Source: Bacteriovorax sp. Seq25_V
Lineage (GTDB): Bacteria > Bdellovibrionota > Bacteriovoracia > Bacteriovoracales > Bacteriovoracaceae
Assembly (NCBI RefSeq): GCF_000447795.1
Contig: NZ_AUNI01000020.1
Span: 1 to 64,000 of the forward strand
Length of the DNA: 64,000 bases
Direction: 5' to 3'
The translations under genes and the position numbers were made by a program. Under the pieces are notes generated by a model. It saw only the letters and a list, made by a program, of their open reading frames with translations. It was not told the origin of the DNA and ran no database searches. How positions within the stretch are numbered: the stretch's first letter is position 1; every line of letters begins with the position of its first letter. Positions 22,298-31,029 of the stretch are shown here, piece after piece.

Positions 22298-23643
22298 TAG
22301 TCTTTTTTGGCACTAGATAAAATTTCTTCAAAAACACTTTTTAAGTTTGGAAAACTCTTGCAGGCGTTATCGAGGCTTTCCTCAATGATACGCTCAGGCA
22401 AACCTAGTTCGACAGTTCTTCTTAGAATAATTTCGTGAATCTCTGGCATATCAAGTCCGCTCTTCACAGCGTTCTGTGCATTTTTTAGAGACTCTGCCGG
22501 CTTAAGTTTGTCATCATCAATAAGGATTTCCAGAACTTTTATATTTTTATTATTAGGAAAGCGCTTACGTGCTCTAGTGAAAATATTTTCAAGTAGGGCA
22601 GAGTTATTAGTCATGCGAAGAGTATTAATAAGAGAGGCAAATACGAGTGGTTTGTCTTCACATATTACAGATGCTTCTTCCATTAGTTTGTAAGCACGAT
22701 TTAATATTTCTTCATCGATAGTTTCATTTTTTTCGTACTTGTCTTGCATAATCTTTTTTCCATAAATTGTTAAAGAAGCAGCAATATAGTTTTTCAAATC
22801 ATTATCTGGTTGATCAACAGTCTTAAAAGCTGTGTGATACTTAAGAATATCATCATACTCTGCACAAGCTACAGAAATCCATGCAAGGTCTGGGATCATC
22901 TCTGGATTTACTGGGAATACTTCAGTTAATTTTTTGCTGATTTGGTATGCTTTATGTCTCTCTTTTAAAGTCATATATACAGCAAAGAGTTCTTTTAAAG
23001 AATTATAGTATTCTGAGTTTGCTTTTAAACTTTTTTCAAATGAAACTTTCGCTTGTTCAAGTGCCTTGCTTTTAAGATGAATTATACCCTCAAGGTAGTA
23101 AGCCTCGTATGGTTTTGGGTCTAGTTTTACTGCTTTTTGAGCAAGAGTGAATGCTTTGTCGATATCAAATCTCATGTGCTCGCGAATTGTCTCGAGTGCA
23201 ATTTCATAATCTGAGGGATTTGTTTTTGGTACAACAACTTTGAGAAACTCACTTTGCAGTGATGTGACAGTAAAAGGAATGATAACAAGTGAATCTATTT
23301 CAGACTGAGCAACTTTTGAGATCGCGTCTAGGGAATCATTCTCCGAAAGTAGAATAAAGCCACTCTCGAGTCGGTTTGGCCATTGTTTAAGATGTTCTTC
23401 GAGAACTTCTTTGTAACTTCCATCCTCGAGTCTTTCGTTTGTGATAATGTAATTAGGTTTTTTTTCCTTGATTATCTCCATCGCCATGTGAAGATTCTTG
23501 GCATGGTGAATGTTCTTGCGTGGGATTGCCGTTTTCATCAGCATTGTTTCAATCGCCGTTTTTGAGGCGACTGAAGGCTCGATAGATAAGAACTTCTTGT
23601 TCTTCATATATTTTTTTAAAAGTTGCTGTGCCTTTGCATCCAT
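22297..23643 (-). CDS. Degenerate receiver domain fused to TPR repeats
   Basis: 448 residues, cytoplasmic. Residues about 15-130 have the alternating pattern of a response-regulator receiver (KFLSIEPSVASKTAIETML, PNYIITNERLEDGSYKEVL, GFILLSENDSLDAISK), but the acidic pocket and phospho-Asp are missing. It is probably a pseudo-receiver. From about residue 155 TPR-type helical repeats follow (AFTLAQKAVKLDPKPYEAYYLEGIIHLKSKALEQAKVSF is the clearest pair; residue run shortened here to key positions: Ala, Leu, Pro-Tyr, Gly). They extend to about 430 with decreasing similarity. Such proteins are scaffolds. The gene upstream (23646) is two bases away. Confidence 0.78.
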   Translation of the reverse strand: MDAKAQQLLKKYMKNKKFLSIEPSVASKTAIETMLMKTAIPRKNIHHAKNLHMAMEIIKEKKPNYIITNERLEDGSYKEVLEEHLKQWPNRLESGFILLSENDSLDAISKVAQSEIDSLVIIPFTVTSLQSEFLKVVVPKTNPSDYEIALETIREHMRFDIDKAFTLAQKAVKLDPKPYEAYYLEGIIHLKSKALEQAKVSFEKSLKANSEYYNSLKELFAVYMTLKERHKAYQISKKLTEVFPVNPEMIPDLAWISVACAEYDDILKYHTAFKTVDQPDNDLKNYIAASLTIYGKKIMQDKYEKNETIDEEILNRAYKLMEEASVICEDKPLVFASLINTLRMTNNSALLENIFTRARKRFPNNKNIKVLEILIDDDKLKPAESLKNAQNAVKSGLDMPEIHEIILRRTVELGLPERIIEESLDNACKSFPNLKSVFEEILSSAKKD

Positions 23644-23645
23644 GA

Positions 23646-24071
23646 TTATTTCCGATACTTATAAAATGCTTGAGAGACAGTCTCTTGCTTTGCTTCTATT
23701 GAAGTGATCATCTGCTCCCAATATTCATTATTCTTAGAATTTACTGTAATTTGTATTTCATTAAGATCTTTATCAAAAGTGTCTGATTGGATAACGAGAC
23801 CATTGATAACTTCGCATTTCAGAATACTTTTATCTCTAGGCATTGAGTTTAAGGTTTTTAATTGCTTATTATTTTCAAAAACATAGAGACTGATTTGGTG
23901 CCCTTCTGAAATTGATTTCTTTGGTACGACTAGGCTAATTGAATCGACATCAACATAAACGAGGCTGATATTTTTATAATCAAGACAATCTTGCTGACTG
24001 GTTTGATTTGAAAAAATAAAGAATGAACGATTAAGTTTCTTGGTTGCCAAGACAATATGTTTCTGATTCAT
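23646..24071 (-). CDS. Small protein of unknown function, co-transcribed with the TPR protein
   Basis: 141 residues, no signal peptide. It is mainly beta (ISLVYVDVDSISLVVPKK, KCEVINGLVIQ, EIQITVNSK) with a helical end (MITSIEAKQETVSQAFYKY). A PilZ-like small beta-barrel is conceivable, but the RxxxR and D/NxSxxG motifs are absent, so I leave it unassigned. The start lies in an AT-rich stretch without a clear Shine-Dalgarno. The next gene begins two bases after its stop, which indicates an operon with the pseudo-receiver/TPR protein. Confidence 0.65.
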   Translation of the reverse strand: MNQKHIVLATKKLNRSFFIFSNQTSQQDCLDYKNISLVYVDVDSISLVVPKKSISEGHQISLYVFENNKQLKTLNSMPRDKSILKCEVINGLVIQSDTFDKDLNEIQITVNSKNNEYWEQMITSIEAKQETVSQAFYKYRK

Positions 24072-24139
24072 TGATAAATTTTAGTTTATATATAAAAAAA
24101 ATCAATATTTATTCTCTATTTACGTGTTAGAATAAGTTT

Positions 24140-24919
24140 ATGAAGGTAAGAAATATAATGGAGTCTTTTTCTCGGTTAATCGTCGCTTTAGCGGTTGTTT
24201 GTTCTGTTGGTGCACAGACTGTTAAGGTTGGCTCTTATATTTTCCCTCCATATTTTGAAAAGTCAGAAAATGGAAAATTTTATGGAGTTATTCCAGATTT
24301 TCTGGCAGGTCTTAATAAGTTTCAAAAGGCCTATCGATTTGAGGTTTTTGAAACTTCGCCAAAGAGAAGATACCAAGATTTCTTAGAAGGGAAGTTTGAT
24401 AGTATTTTCTTTGAGTCTCCTCAATGGGGATGGGAAGAGATTGTTGAGCAAAATAAATTAACTTTTTTAGGGGATGTGGTTTTAGATGGAGAGGTCTTCA
24501 TTTCAAATATCTCTAGAAAGGGTTCTGATGATTTTTTTAAAGACTTAAAGGGAAAAACGATAGGTCTATATCTTGGTTATCATTATAAGTTTGCAAATTT
24601 CAATTCTGACGAGCATTATTTAAAAGCAAACTTCAATGCATTTGTTTCTTCTTCTCATGATCGTAACATTGAAAGAATTATCAATAATAGGTTAGATATG
24701 GCGATCGTAACGAAGTCATATATCAAAAAGTATCTACTTGATCATCCTGATACTAAATCAAAAATTTATATTTCTAGTGTTGTCGATCAGGACTATCGAT
24801 TAAAGTTTGGAATCAGAAAGAGTATTAATTTCGAAGAATCTAAAATGAAAAAAATAATCGATGAGTTTTTAAGTAGTCCTACGTATCATGAAATAATTAA
24901 AAAATACGGTTTAGAGTAG
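24140..24919 (+). CDS. Periplasmic solute-binding protein (SBP_bac_3-like)
   Basis: 259 residues from the ATG at 24140; a second ATG at 24158 is possible. A signal peptide to about residue 26 is followed by VKVGSYIFPPYFEKSENGKFYGVIPDFL, shown here only as a landmark for the family's N-terminal lobe. DLKGKTIGLYLGYHY marks the hinge and second lobe. It has the type-II periplasmic binding fold used by amino acid importers, but no ABC partner is nearby, as for the homologue at 1852. It may feed a sensor or be an orphan binding protein. Confidence 0.82.
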   Translation: MKVRNIMESFSRLIVALAVVCSVGAQTVKVGSYIFPPYFEKSENGKFYGVIPDFLAGLNKFQKAYRFEVFETSPKRRYQDFLEGKFDSIFFESPQWGWEEIVEQNKLTFLGDVVLDGEVFISNISRKGSDDFFKDLKGKTIGLYLGYHYKFANFNSDEHYLKANFNAFVSSSHDRNIERIINNRLDMAIVTKSYIKKYLLDHPDTKSKIYISSVVDQDYRLKFGIRKSINFEESKMKKIIDEFLSSPTYHEIIKKYGLE

Positions 24920-24957
24920 GAATTATGCTTTTTTTTCGATTTTAGGCATGAAAGTTA

Positions 24958-24987
24958 TTGACGATTTTTGAATACAACTTTTAAAAT
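24958..24987 (+). promoter_or_regulatory. Sigma-70-type promoter of the tailed histone gene
   Basis: TTGACG at 24958-24963 and TAAAAT at 24982-24987 with an 18-base spacer. A leader of about 38 bases containing AAGGAAAGAGG precedes the ATG at 25032. Confidence 0.65.
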
Positions 24988-25031
24988 GAATTATTCATTA
25001 TAAATAACCCTAACAAGGAAAGAGGTAGAAA

Positions 25032-25295
25032 ATGGCTAAGAAAGCTACTAAGAAAGCTCCTGCTAAAAAAGCAACTGCTAAGAAAGCTCCAGCAAAAAAA
25101 GCTGCTGCAAAATCAAAAGAAATGCTATTAGTTGGTTCAAAAACTAAAGAAGCTCTAAAAGGTAAAGGATTTAACGTATCTTCAGATACTCTAAATGCTC
25201 TTAACGAGTACGTATACTGGATCGTTGATCAAGCACAAAAGAAATGTGCTGCTAATGGTAGAAAAACTATTAGACCATACGATATTCTTGCTTAA
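25032..25295 (+). CDS. Histone-fold protein with lysine-rich H1-like N-terminal tail
   Basis: 87 residues. Residues 1-29 are a Lys/Ala/Pro tail (repeats of KKA, PAKK, TAKK) like the tails of eukaryotic H1 and bacterial Hc1/AlgP-type proteins. Residues 31-87 are a histone fold: LVGSKTKEALKGKGFNVS, a central helix (SDTLNALNEYVYWIVDQAQK), and the second loop NGRKTIRPYDIL, which matches archaeal histone GRKTIKAEDI. A tail plus single fold is an unusual arrangement in bacteria. It has its own promoter, a strong ribosome-binding site and a terminator, suggesting high expression as a chromosome-coating protein. Confidence 0.88.
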   Translation: MAKKATKKAPAKKATAKKAPAKKAAAKSKEMLLVGSKTKEALKGKGFNVSSDTLNALNEYVYWIVDQAQKKCAANGRKTIRPYDILA

Positions 25296-25318
25296 TTAGC
25301 TCTGAGTATATAGTTAAG

Positions 25319-25341
25319 AAAGGCGAGCAATGCTCGCCTTT
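25319..25341. terminator. Intrinsic terminator after the tailed histone gene
   Basis: AAAGGCGAG and CTCGCCTTT flank a five-base loop (25319-25341), followed by TTGTTTTTT. It may also serve hisS from the other side. Confidence 0.9.
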
Positions 25342-25361
25342 TGTTTTTTAGGGATCTGTTT

Positions 25362-26708
25362 TTATAGTTCTGATATTGATATGATTTCTTCTGTACCTGT
25401 CGCAAGCTCTTTTAATTTAATTCTACCTTCACTTTTTTCATTTTCTCCAAAGAAGATTACTTTCTTTACTTTTCTTTTATCTGCATAACTCATTTGCTTT
25501 TTTAGTTTTGCATTGCTTGGGTAAATTTCGACAGAGTGTCCATTTTTTCTGATTTGATTAGCAAGTCTAAGATAATCAAGTTCCATAGAGTCATCAAAGT
25601 TAATGATTAAATAGTCGATGCTATTGTCGATATCTGTGAATAATCCTCTCGCTTCCATCACGTCATAAATTCTATCTGCACCAAAAGATATCCCAATCCC
25701 TGGAAGATTCTTGACACCAAAAACGCTTGTGAGGTCGTCATATCGTCCACCTGCACCAATGCTACCCATGCTACCGTCTGCAAGTTTGACTTCGTATATT
25801 GCTCCCGTATAGTAGTCAAGCCCTCTTGCTAGTGTTGGCTCGAAGTCGATGCGAGTTAGTCCAACTTCTTTTCCTAGGGCCAGAACTTTGTTGAGCTCAG
25901 TAAGTCCAACTGTCCCTGTTTCGTTGTTCCCGATAATTGAAGTGACGATTGCTATCTTTTCATCATTCGTTCCGGTAATATTAAAAATCGGATTGATTTT
26001 TGAAAGTTGATCTTTTGTAAAGCCTTTGCCCTCGAGCTCTTCAAAAACTTTTTCAAGTGGAATTTTGTCGAGTTTATCAATCGCAATTGTTAGGTCTGTG
26101 AGCTTTTCCTTTGCTCCGATAACTTCAGCAAGGCCTAGCAAGATTTTTCTATTATTAAATTTAATTGAGATGTCGGAAATTCCAAGATCTGCAAATGCAT
26201 TTTCATAGATTTGCATAAGATCAACTTCACAAAGAAGCGAGTCTGTCCCAATAACGTCGGCATCACACTGGTAGAATTCTCTGTAGCGTCCTTTTTGCGG
26301 ACGATCAGCTCTCCATACCGGCTGGATTTGATATCTCTTAAATGGGAATGCAAGATCGTTTTGATTCTTGGATACGTATCTTGCAAATGGAACTGTTAGG
26401 TCGTAGCGAAGACCTCTGTCTGAAATATGTCTAGTTAGTCCGCGAGAGTCCTTTGCGGCGAGAGTGTCTTCAGGGGCCTTTGCAAGATAGTCACCACTAT
26501 TTAAAATTTTAAAAAGTAGTTTATCTCCTTCTTCTCCATACTTTCCTGTTAGTACATCAAGATTTTCAACTGATGGAGTCTCAAGTGGCATAAAACCAAA
26601 ACTTTCAAAATGCTTTCTAATCGTCGAGAAAATAAAATTTCTTCTATTGCTTTCGATAGGGCCAAAGTCTCTAGTTCCCTTTGCATTTTGTGGTTTAATG
26701 GTACTCAT
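25362..26708 (-). CDS. hisS: Histidyl-tRNA synthetase
   Basis: 448 residues from the ATG at 26708-26706, which has GGAG seven bases upstream; the longer frame to 26798 lacks support. Class II features are present: motif 1 region (KGTRDFGPIESNRRNFIFSTI), motif 2 (FYQCDADVIG preceded by PQKGRYREF) and motif 3 (PGIGISFGADRIYDVM). The His-specific LARGLDYYTGAIYEV and a C-terminal anticodon-binding domain follow (about 355-448). It charges tRNA-His. The divergent neighbour is the M23 lipoprotein. Confidence 0.97.
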   Translation of the reverse strand: MSTIKPQNAKGTRDFGPIESNRRNFIFSTIRKHFESFGFMPLETPSVENLDVLTGKYGEEGDKLLFKILNSGDYLAKAPEDTLAAKDSRGLTRHISDRGLRYDLTVPFARYVSKNQNDLAFPFKRYQIQPVWRADRPQKGRYREFYQCDADVIGTDSLLCEVDLMQIYENAFADLGISDISIKFNNRKILLGLAEVIGAKEKLTDLTIAIDKLDKIPLEKVFEELEGKGFTKDQLSKINPIFNITGTNDEKIAIVTSIIGNNETGTVGLTELNKVLALGKEVGLTRIDFEPTLARGLDYYTGAIYEVKLADGSMGSIGAGGRYDDLTSVFGVKNLPGIGISFGADRIYDVMEARGLFTDIDNSIDYLIINFDDSMELDYLRLANQIRKNGHSVEIYPSNAKLKKQMSYADKRKVKKVIFFGENEKSEGRIKLKELATGTEEIISISEL

Positions 26709-26841
26709 TTGAATTCTCCGTGATTTATATGCATCTGCATTATAACCTCTAAAAATCATTTTTGACAGATTCTTTGATAAAATTTGAATAACCATCATTA
26801 ATTGTTCATAATGAACTTGATATTTAAAACAAGGAGAAGTT

Positions 26842-27777
26842 TTGAAGATTGTTTACCTCGCGATTATACTTAGTTTTGTTTCATGTTCAATGATAAGACC
26901 AAAGAAAAATGTGGTGCTGCCTACATTTAATGTTGCTGAGCATCGAGTTTTTCCGGGAAAAGTAAAAAAACTTCAAATTGAGATTCCAAAAAGTATTAAT
27001 GAGTTGTCGAATAACGAAATTGTCTGTGGTGGCAAGAAGCTAGCATCGGTATTGGAGGGAGACTATCTCGTTTCATACTTTTCTCTCAACTATAAATTTT
27101 TAGAGACAAGTAAAGAAAAGAGCATTCCATGTTTTCTAGAAAGTTCGATTGAAGGTGATAGTTATAGTTTCCATATTTTTAACTTAAGACCTGAAAAGTT
27201 TGATTATCCACTTAGTTATATCAAAGTTAATAAGAAACACGTTGACCTTTCAAAGGAAGATCTCGACCGTTTCCTAAAAGAGAAGGCAAAGCTAAAAGAT
27301 GTTTATTCTGCAGTAACTCAGGATAAGAAACTTTATAGCACTTCATTTGTCAGGCCACTGAAATCAAAGGTGACTGGCGTTTATGGGTCTCGACGAGTTT
27401 TCAATAATAAGAAAGATTCATGGCACTCTGGTACAGATTTTAGAGCAAGAAGACCAATTCCAATTACTTCATCAAATGACGGAGTCGTGGTATTTGCAGA
27501 TGATCTATTTTTTAATGGAAAAACTGTTCTTGTCGATCATGGTCTTGGGATTCTTACAATGTATTGTCACCTTTCAAAAATTAATGTGAAAGTCGGTGAT
27601 AAAGTGGACAAGAAAATGACCCTTGGCCTTTCTGGTAATACTGGTCGTTCAAGTGCTCCACATCTTCACTGGGGAGTGAGAATCGGTGAGAACTGGGTTG
27701 ATGGCCTTCAGTTCCTCGATGAGCAAACGAGTGAGGAACTAAAAGTTAATTATCAAAGCGCTGCCAGCAAGAAGTAG
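26842..27777 (+). CDS. Lipoprotein M23-family peptidase (LytM domain)
   Basis: 311 residues from a TTG start with AAGGAG upstream. Lipobox FVSCS (Cys15). An unassigned beta-rich region (about 25-150) precedes the M23 domain (about 175-300). That domain has zinc ligands in HSGTDFRAR (HxxxD) and HLHWGVRI (HxH), plus the GNTGRSSAPH signature. M23 enzymes cleave peptide cross-links in peptidoglycan or act as amidase activators; here both metal motifs look intact, so activity is likely. It is anchored in the envelope. Its last 39 bases overlap the opposing transporter gene. Confidence 0.92.
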   Translation: MKIVYLAIILSFVSCSMIRPKKNVVLPTFNVAEHRVFPGKVKKLQIEIPKSINELSNNEIVCGGKKLASVLEGDYLVSYFSLNYKFLETSKEKSIPCFLESSIEGDSYSFHIFNLRPEKFDYPLSYIKVNKKHVDLSKEDLDRFLKEKAKLKDVYSAVTQDKKLYSTSFVRPLKSKVTGVYGSRRVFNNKKDSWHSGTDFRARRPIPITSSNDGVVVFADDLFFNGKTVLVDHGLGILTMYCHLSKINVKVGDKVDKKMTLGLSGNTGRSSAPHLHWGVRIGENWVDGLQFLDEQTSEELKVNYQSAASKK

Positions 27778-28182
27778 TGTTGCTCCGAGGACTCGTTGAA
27801 AATTAATCATTTTTTGAGCGAGCCCAAAAAGCCCGTAGTGATCCATGATCAGTGAGGCAAGTAGTTGCCCTGTCACAATGAGTGCTGTCCAACCTGTTGA
27901 TCCTAATTTTGGAACAATGATAATTGCAGAGAGAACAAAAATTGAACCAATAATTCCACCACTGAGTAAGTAAGGTGGAAGTGAAACAATTTTTGAAAGG
28001 GATGGAAGGTTACCATAATTAAACAGACCGATTAGAGCAAAGATCAAGAATCCGCCAGTAAATGAAATAAGCGCGGCTTGAGTTGAGCCGCCAACTAGTG
28101 ACGATAGCCTTGCGTTAATAATTGCTTGAAGTGGGACCATTAGTCCAATTCCAAGTGCCCATGTGATTATTAGGTATTTCAT
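27739..28182 (-). CDS. YdcZ/DUF606-type half-size DMT transporter
   Basis: 147 residues with about five membrane helices. The conserved layout of the family is visible: the N-terminal GIGLMVPLQAIINARLSS, then FTGGFLIFALIGLF, GGIIGSIFVLSAIIIVPKLG and the last helix near VLGATLLLAGSALI. DUF606 proteins are single halves of drug/metabolite transporters and usually pair as dimers. Substrate unknown. The 3' end overlaps the M23 gene by 39 bases on the other strand, the longest convergent overlap in the window. Confidence 0.88.
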   Translation of the reverse strand: MKYLIITWALGIGLMVPLQAIINARLSSLVGGSTQAALISFTGGFLIFALIGLFNYGNLPSLSKIVSLPPYLLSGGIIGSIFVLSAIIIVPKLGSTGWTALIVTGQLLASLIMDHYGLFGLAQKMINFQRVLGATLLLAGSALIINF

Positions 28183-28256
28183 GTTGCTTCCATGTGTTCG
28201 AATATATATATTCTAATTATCTTAGGGACATATAAATTAATCAAGAGAGCAAGAAT

Positions 28257-29483
28257 ATGACAACGACTCAACTAGTAATCATTCTGGTATTTCAAATAAT
28301 TGTTATTGGAATAATTGTATTTTTTAGAAGCCTTGATAAGAGTCAAAAAGAAGGAGATCGCTCAGTTACAGATCTTCAAAACCTTATCCAAAATCAGGGA
28401 CAAGGATTGTCAGATACACTTCTTCGAAACAATGATCAACTTTCAAAGAATTTTGCAGGCCTAAGTGAAAGTGTAGTGCAAAGACTTCTTGAATCAAAAG
28501 CTGCATTTAATAAAGATCTGTATGAGTTTAAAGATTTGCTTGGAAAAGATCTCGAAGCAAAATTTGAAAAGATGAATGGCGTTGTTCAAGAAAAACTTGA
28601 TCGAATTGATAAGAAAGTGCAGGAAAACCTCAATGAAGGTTTCAAAAAGACCAATGAAACTTTTACTGGAATTATTCAAAGACTTGCAAAAATTGATGAG
28701 GCCCAAAAGAAAATTGAGTCCTTGTCTTCAAATGTTATCTCTCTTCAAGACGTATTAACTGATAAGAAGAGTCGTGGTATTTTTGGTGAAGTTCAACTTA
28801 GCAATCTTTTAAATTCTGTTTTTGGCGAGAGTGGAAAGTATTATCATCTTCAGTACAAACTAGAGAATACAAAGATTGTTGATGCAGCTTTAACGCTTCC
28901 TGAACCAATCGGACTTCTTTGTGTGGATTCGAAATTTCCACTTGAAAACTTCAAGAGAATGTTTGAAGGGGAGAATGAGGAAGATAAGAAAATTGCTCGT
29001 CGTGAATTTGTAAAAAATATCAAAAAGCATATCGATGATATTGCTGATAAATATATTATTAAAGACGTAACAGCTGACCAGGCGATTATGTTCTTACCGG
29101 CCGAAGCAATTTTTGCTGAGATTCATGCTTATCATCCAGAAGTAATTGAGTACTCTCAACAACGTCGTGTTTGGATTGCAAGTCCAACAACTTTTATGGC
29201 GACCCTGACAACGGTACAAAGCGTTATTATGAACATGGAACGTAGTAAGTACATGAGTATTCTTCACCAGCATATCAATAAACTTGGTGAAGAGTTTAAG
29301 AGATACGAGGACCGCTGGACGAATTTTTCTAAGCACTTATCGACAGTGACGAAGGATGCGGACTTAATTCATAAAACAACAGGAAAGATTTCTAAACAAT
29401 TTGAGAAAATCATGCAGGTCGAAGTGGAAACTCCTGACGAACTTCTTGATTTTCCTAGTCAATCTTCCGAAGATTTAATATAA
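28257..29483 (+). CDS. rmuC: RmuC-family protein
   Basis: 408 residues. An N-terminal membrane anchor (about 5-23) is followed by a long coiled coil (about 40-165) and the RmuC domain (about 170-375). Domain landmarks are KSRGIFGEVQLSNLL, VDSKFPLENFKRM, DQAIMFLPAEAIFAEI and RRVWIASPTTFMATLTTV. RmuC limits recombination at inverted repeats in E. coli and carries a degraded nuclease-like fold; the mechanism is not settled. A very small membrane protein follows 25 bases later on the same strand. Confidence 0.93.
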   Translation: MTTTQLVIILVFQIIVIGIIVFFRSLDKSQKEGDRSVTDLQNLIQNQGQGLSDTLLRNNDQLSKNFAGLSESVVQRLLESKAAFNKDLYEFKDLLGKDLEAKFEKMNGVVQEKLDRIDKKVQENLNEGFKKTNETFTGIIQRLAKIDEAQKKIESLSSNVISLQDVLTDKKSRGIFGEVQLSNLLNSVFGESGKYYHLQYKLENTKIVDAALTLPEPIGLLCVDSKFPLENFKRMFEGENEEDKKIARREFVKNIKKHIDDIADKYIIKDVTADQAIMFLPAEAIFAEIHAYHPEVIEYSQQRRVWIASPTTFMATLTTVQSVIMNMERSKYMSILHQHINKLGEEFKRYEDRWTNFSKHLSTVTKDADLIHKTTGKISKQFEKIMQVEVETPDELLDFPSQSSEDLI

Positions 29484-29508
29484 TAAGAATAGTTTAAGGA
29501 GAATTTAT

Positions 29509-29628
29509 ATGAGTATGGAAGTATTTGTTGCTTTGTGTCTAGTTGCTTTCTGGGCAAGTTTACCAGCATCTCTAGCAATCGCGGTTAAACAATTTGATGA
29601 CGCTGCAATGGATGAAGATCACCACTGA
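29509..29628 (+). CDS. 39-residue membrane protein, CcoS-like tail
   Basis: The frame starts at the ATG at 29509 with AAGGAGA at good spacing and encodes 39 residues. One membrane helix (about 4-25) is followed by VKQFDDAAMDEDHH. The QFDD motif after a single helix resembles CcoS, the small protein needed for cbb3-oxidase assembly, whose tail reads GQFDDL. The match is short and no oxidase genes are near, so I call it only CcoS-like. The stop codon is directly adjacent to the convergent esterase gene. Confidence 0.6.
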   Translation: MSMEVFVALCLVAFWASLPASLAIAVKQFDDAAMDEDHH

Positions 29629-30264
29629 TTATAGGTGATCATTCAACCAATTTCTTAAATCTAAAATTTCGTATGGGTCAATTTCGTGGCCCATTTCATA
29701 ATAGTGAAATTCAATTTCTAAAGCTGTAGAAAGTTTATCTTCGATAATACTCTTTGTTTCGTTAAAATTAATTACTTCATCAAATCTTCCGTGCGCCATG
29801 AAGAATGGTGTTTTCTTCTGTGTCTCACTAAATTGAATTGGGATATTTTTAGGATAGAGTCTTGGGCTCAGTGCTACAACACCACCTAGCGTATCCTGAT
29901 ACTTATAAAAAGTTTCCATGGCAATACAGCCACCTTGAGAAAATCCGCAAAGAAAAATATCTTCACTTTCAAAACCCTGTGACTTCACTTCTTCAATAAT
30001 TTCTAAAAGTAGATCAGATGAACTTTCAATTCCAATCATGGGATCAGAGGGAGGAAGATCATACCAAGAAAAACCAAAGTAATACTTCTTTGGGGCATTG
30101 AGGAGTAGATAGTTAAGCCCTGTGACATTGATCTCTTTGGTTAGGACTTTATAAGACTCCATGGAGTCGCCTAAACCGTGCATGACGATCATAATTTTAT
30201 TGCCGTTAGTGACACCTTTTGTGCTTTTTGGGATGAGAAATGAGCTAAGTTTCGAGATTTTCAT
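29629..30264 (-). CDS. Alpha/beta-hydrolase, phospholipase/carboxylesterase type
   Basis: 211 residues from the ATG at 30264-30262; the open frame extends upstream to 30357, but the extra 31 residues are not part of the fold. VMHGLGDSMES (oxyanion region), the nucleophile GFSQGGCIAM, a probable Asp in HGRFDEVI and His in YEMGHEID give a complete catalytic triad. The closest family is abhydrolase_2, which includes YpfH and acyl-protein thioesterase-like esterases. Cytoplasmic; substrate unknown. Confidence 0.9.
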   Translation of the reverse strand: MKISKLSSFLIPKSTKGVTNGNKIMIVMHGLGDSMESYKVLTKEINVTGLNYLLLNAPKKYYFGFSWYDLPPSDPMIGIESSSDLLLEIIEEVKSQGFESEDIFLCGFSQGGCIAMETFYKYQDTLGGVVALSPRLYPKNIPIQFSETQKKTPFFMAHGRFDEVINFNETKSIIEDKLSTALEIEFHYYEMGHEIDPYEILDLRNWLNDHL

Positions 30265-30375
30265 GATTAGTAGACTACTTAGCTCAAACAAAATTAGCAA
30301 CTTTTTTTCTAAAAGTTTTTTTGAATTGGACGATGAGCATAGTGAGAATAATTCCAAGGAACACAGGAGGATATT

Positions 30376-31002
30376 GTGTCTACAAAAGATGTACTAGCAG
30401 CAAAATTTAGAGATCCATCAGCACCACTAACTAAAATGAGAAATGATGGTTGGGTGCCAGGTGTTGTATTTGGTAAAGATTATAAAGGTCTAAATATTAT
30501 GGTTCCAAAAATGCAACTTGCAAAATTTTTCCACCACTCTGGAAAAGTATTTGAAGTTGAAGTTGAAGGACATGGAAAGCACTTAGTTGCTCTTTCAGAA
30601 GTTCAAAGAGGACACCTCGGAACTGAGTTTATGCACTTTTCATTCCACAAAGTATCAGCGAACGAGAAAACAACTGTTACTCTTCCAATTCACTTTGTTG
30701 GTGAAACGCACGCTTCTAAAGAAGGTGGAGTAGTTTATCCAGTACTTCATGAAGCAGACGTAAAAGGTCTTCCAAGAGATCTTCCAGAATTTATCGAAAT
30801 TGATGTTACATCTCTAGAGATGAATGGACATTGGACATTTGCTGATATCACACCTCCAAAAGGTTGTGAGTGGGCAATGGATGCAGAAGAAACAATCGTT
30901 TCTTGTCACCTTCCAAGAGTAAAAGTAGTTGAAGAGCCAGTTGAAGCTCCAGCTGCTGAAGTTGCTCCAGTGGAAGTTGATGAAGTTAAAGAAGCTGCAT
31001 AA
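30376..31002 (+). CDS. rplY: 50S ribosomal protein L25, CTC/TL5 form
   Basis: 208 residues from a GTG start with AGGAGG upstream. The N-terminal L25 domain (1-95) is recognised by GWVPGVVFGKDYKG, FEVEVEGHGKHLVALSEVQRG-type 5S rRNA-binding strands and HFSFHKVSANEK. The C-terminal TL5 beta domain (about 100-185) has GVVYPVLHEADVKGLPRDLPEFIEIDV as its core. An Ala/Glu/Val-rich tail closes it. It binds 5S rRNA on the large subunit. It ends at a strong terminator. Confidence 0.95.
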   Translation: MSTKDVLAAKFRDPSAPLTKMRNDGWVPGVVFGKDYKGLNIMVPKMQLAKFFHHSGKVFEVEVEGHGKHLVALSEVQRGHLGTEFMHFSFHKVSANEKTTVTLPIHFVGETHASKEGGVVYPVLHEADVKGLPRDLPEFIEIDVTSLEMNGHWTFADITPPKGCEWAMDAEETIVSCHLPRVKVVEEPVEAPAAEVAPVEVDEVKEAA

Positions 31003-31029
31003 TATCCTGAGTTTATATCATACTTAATG

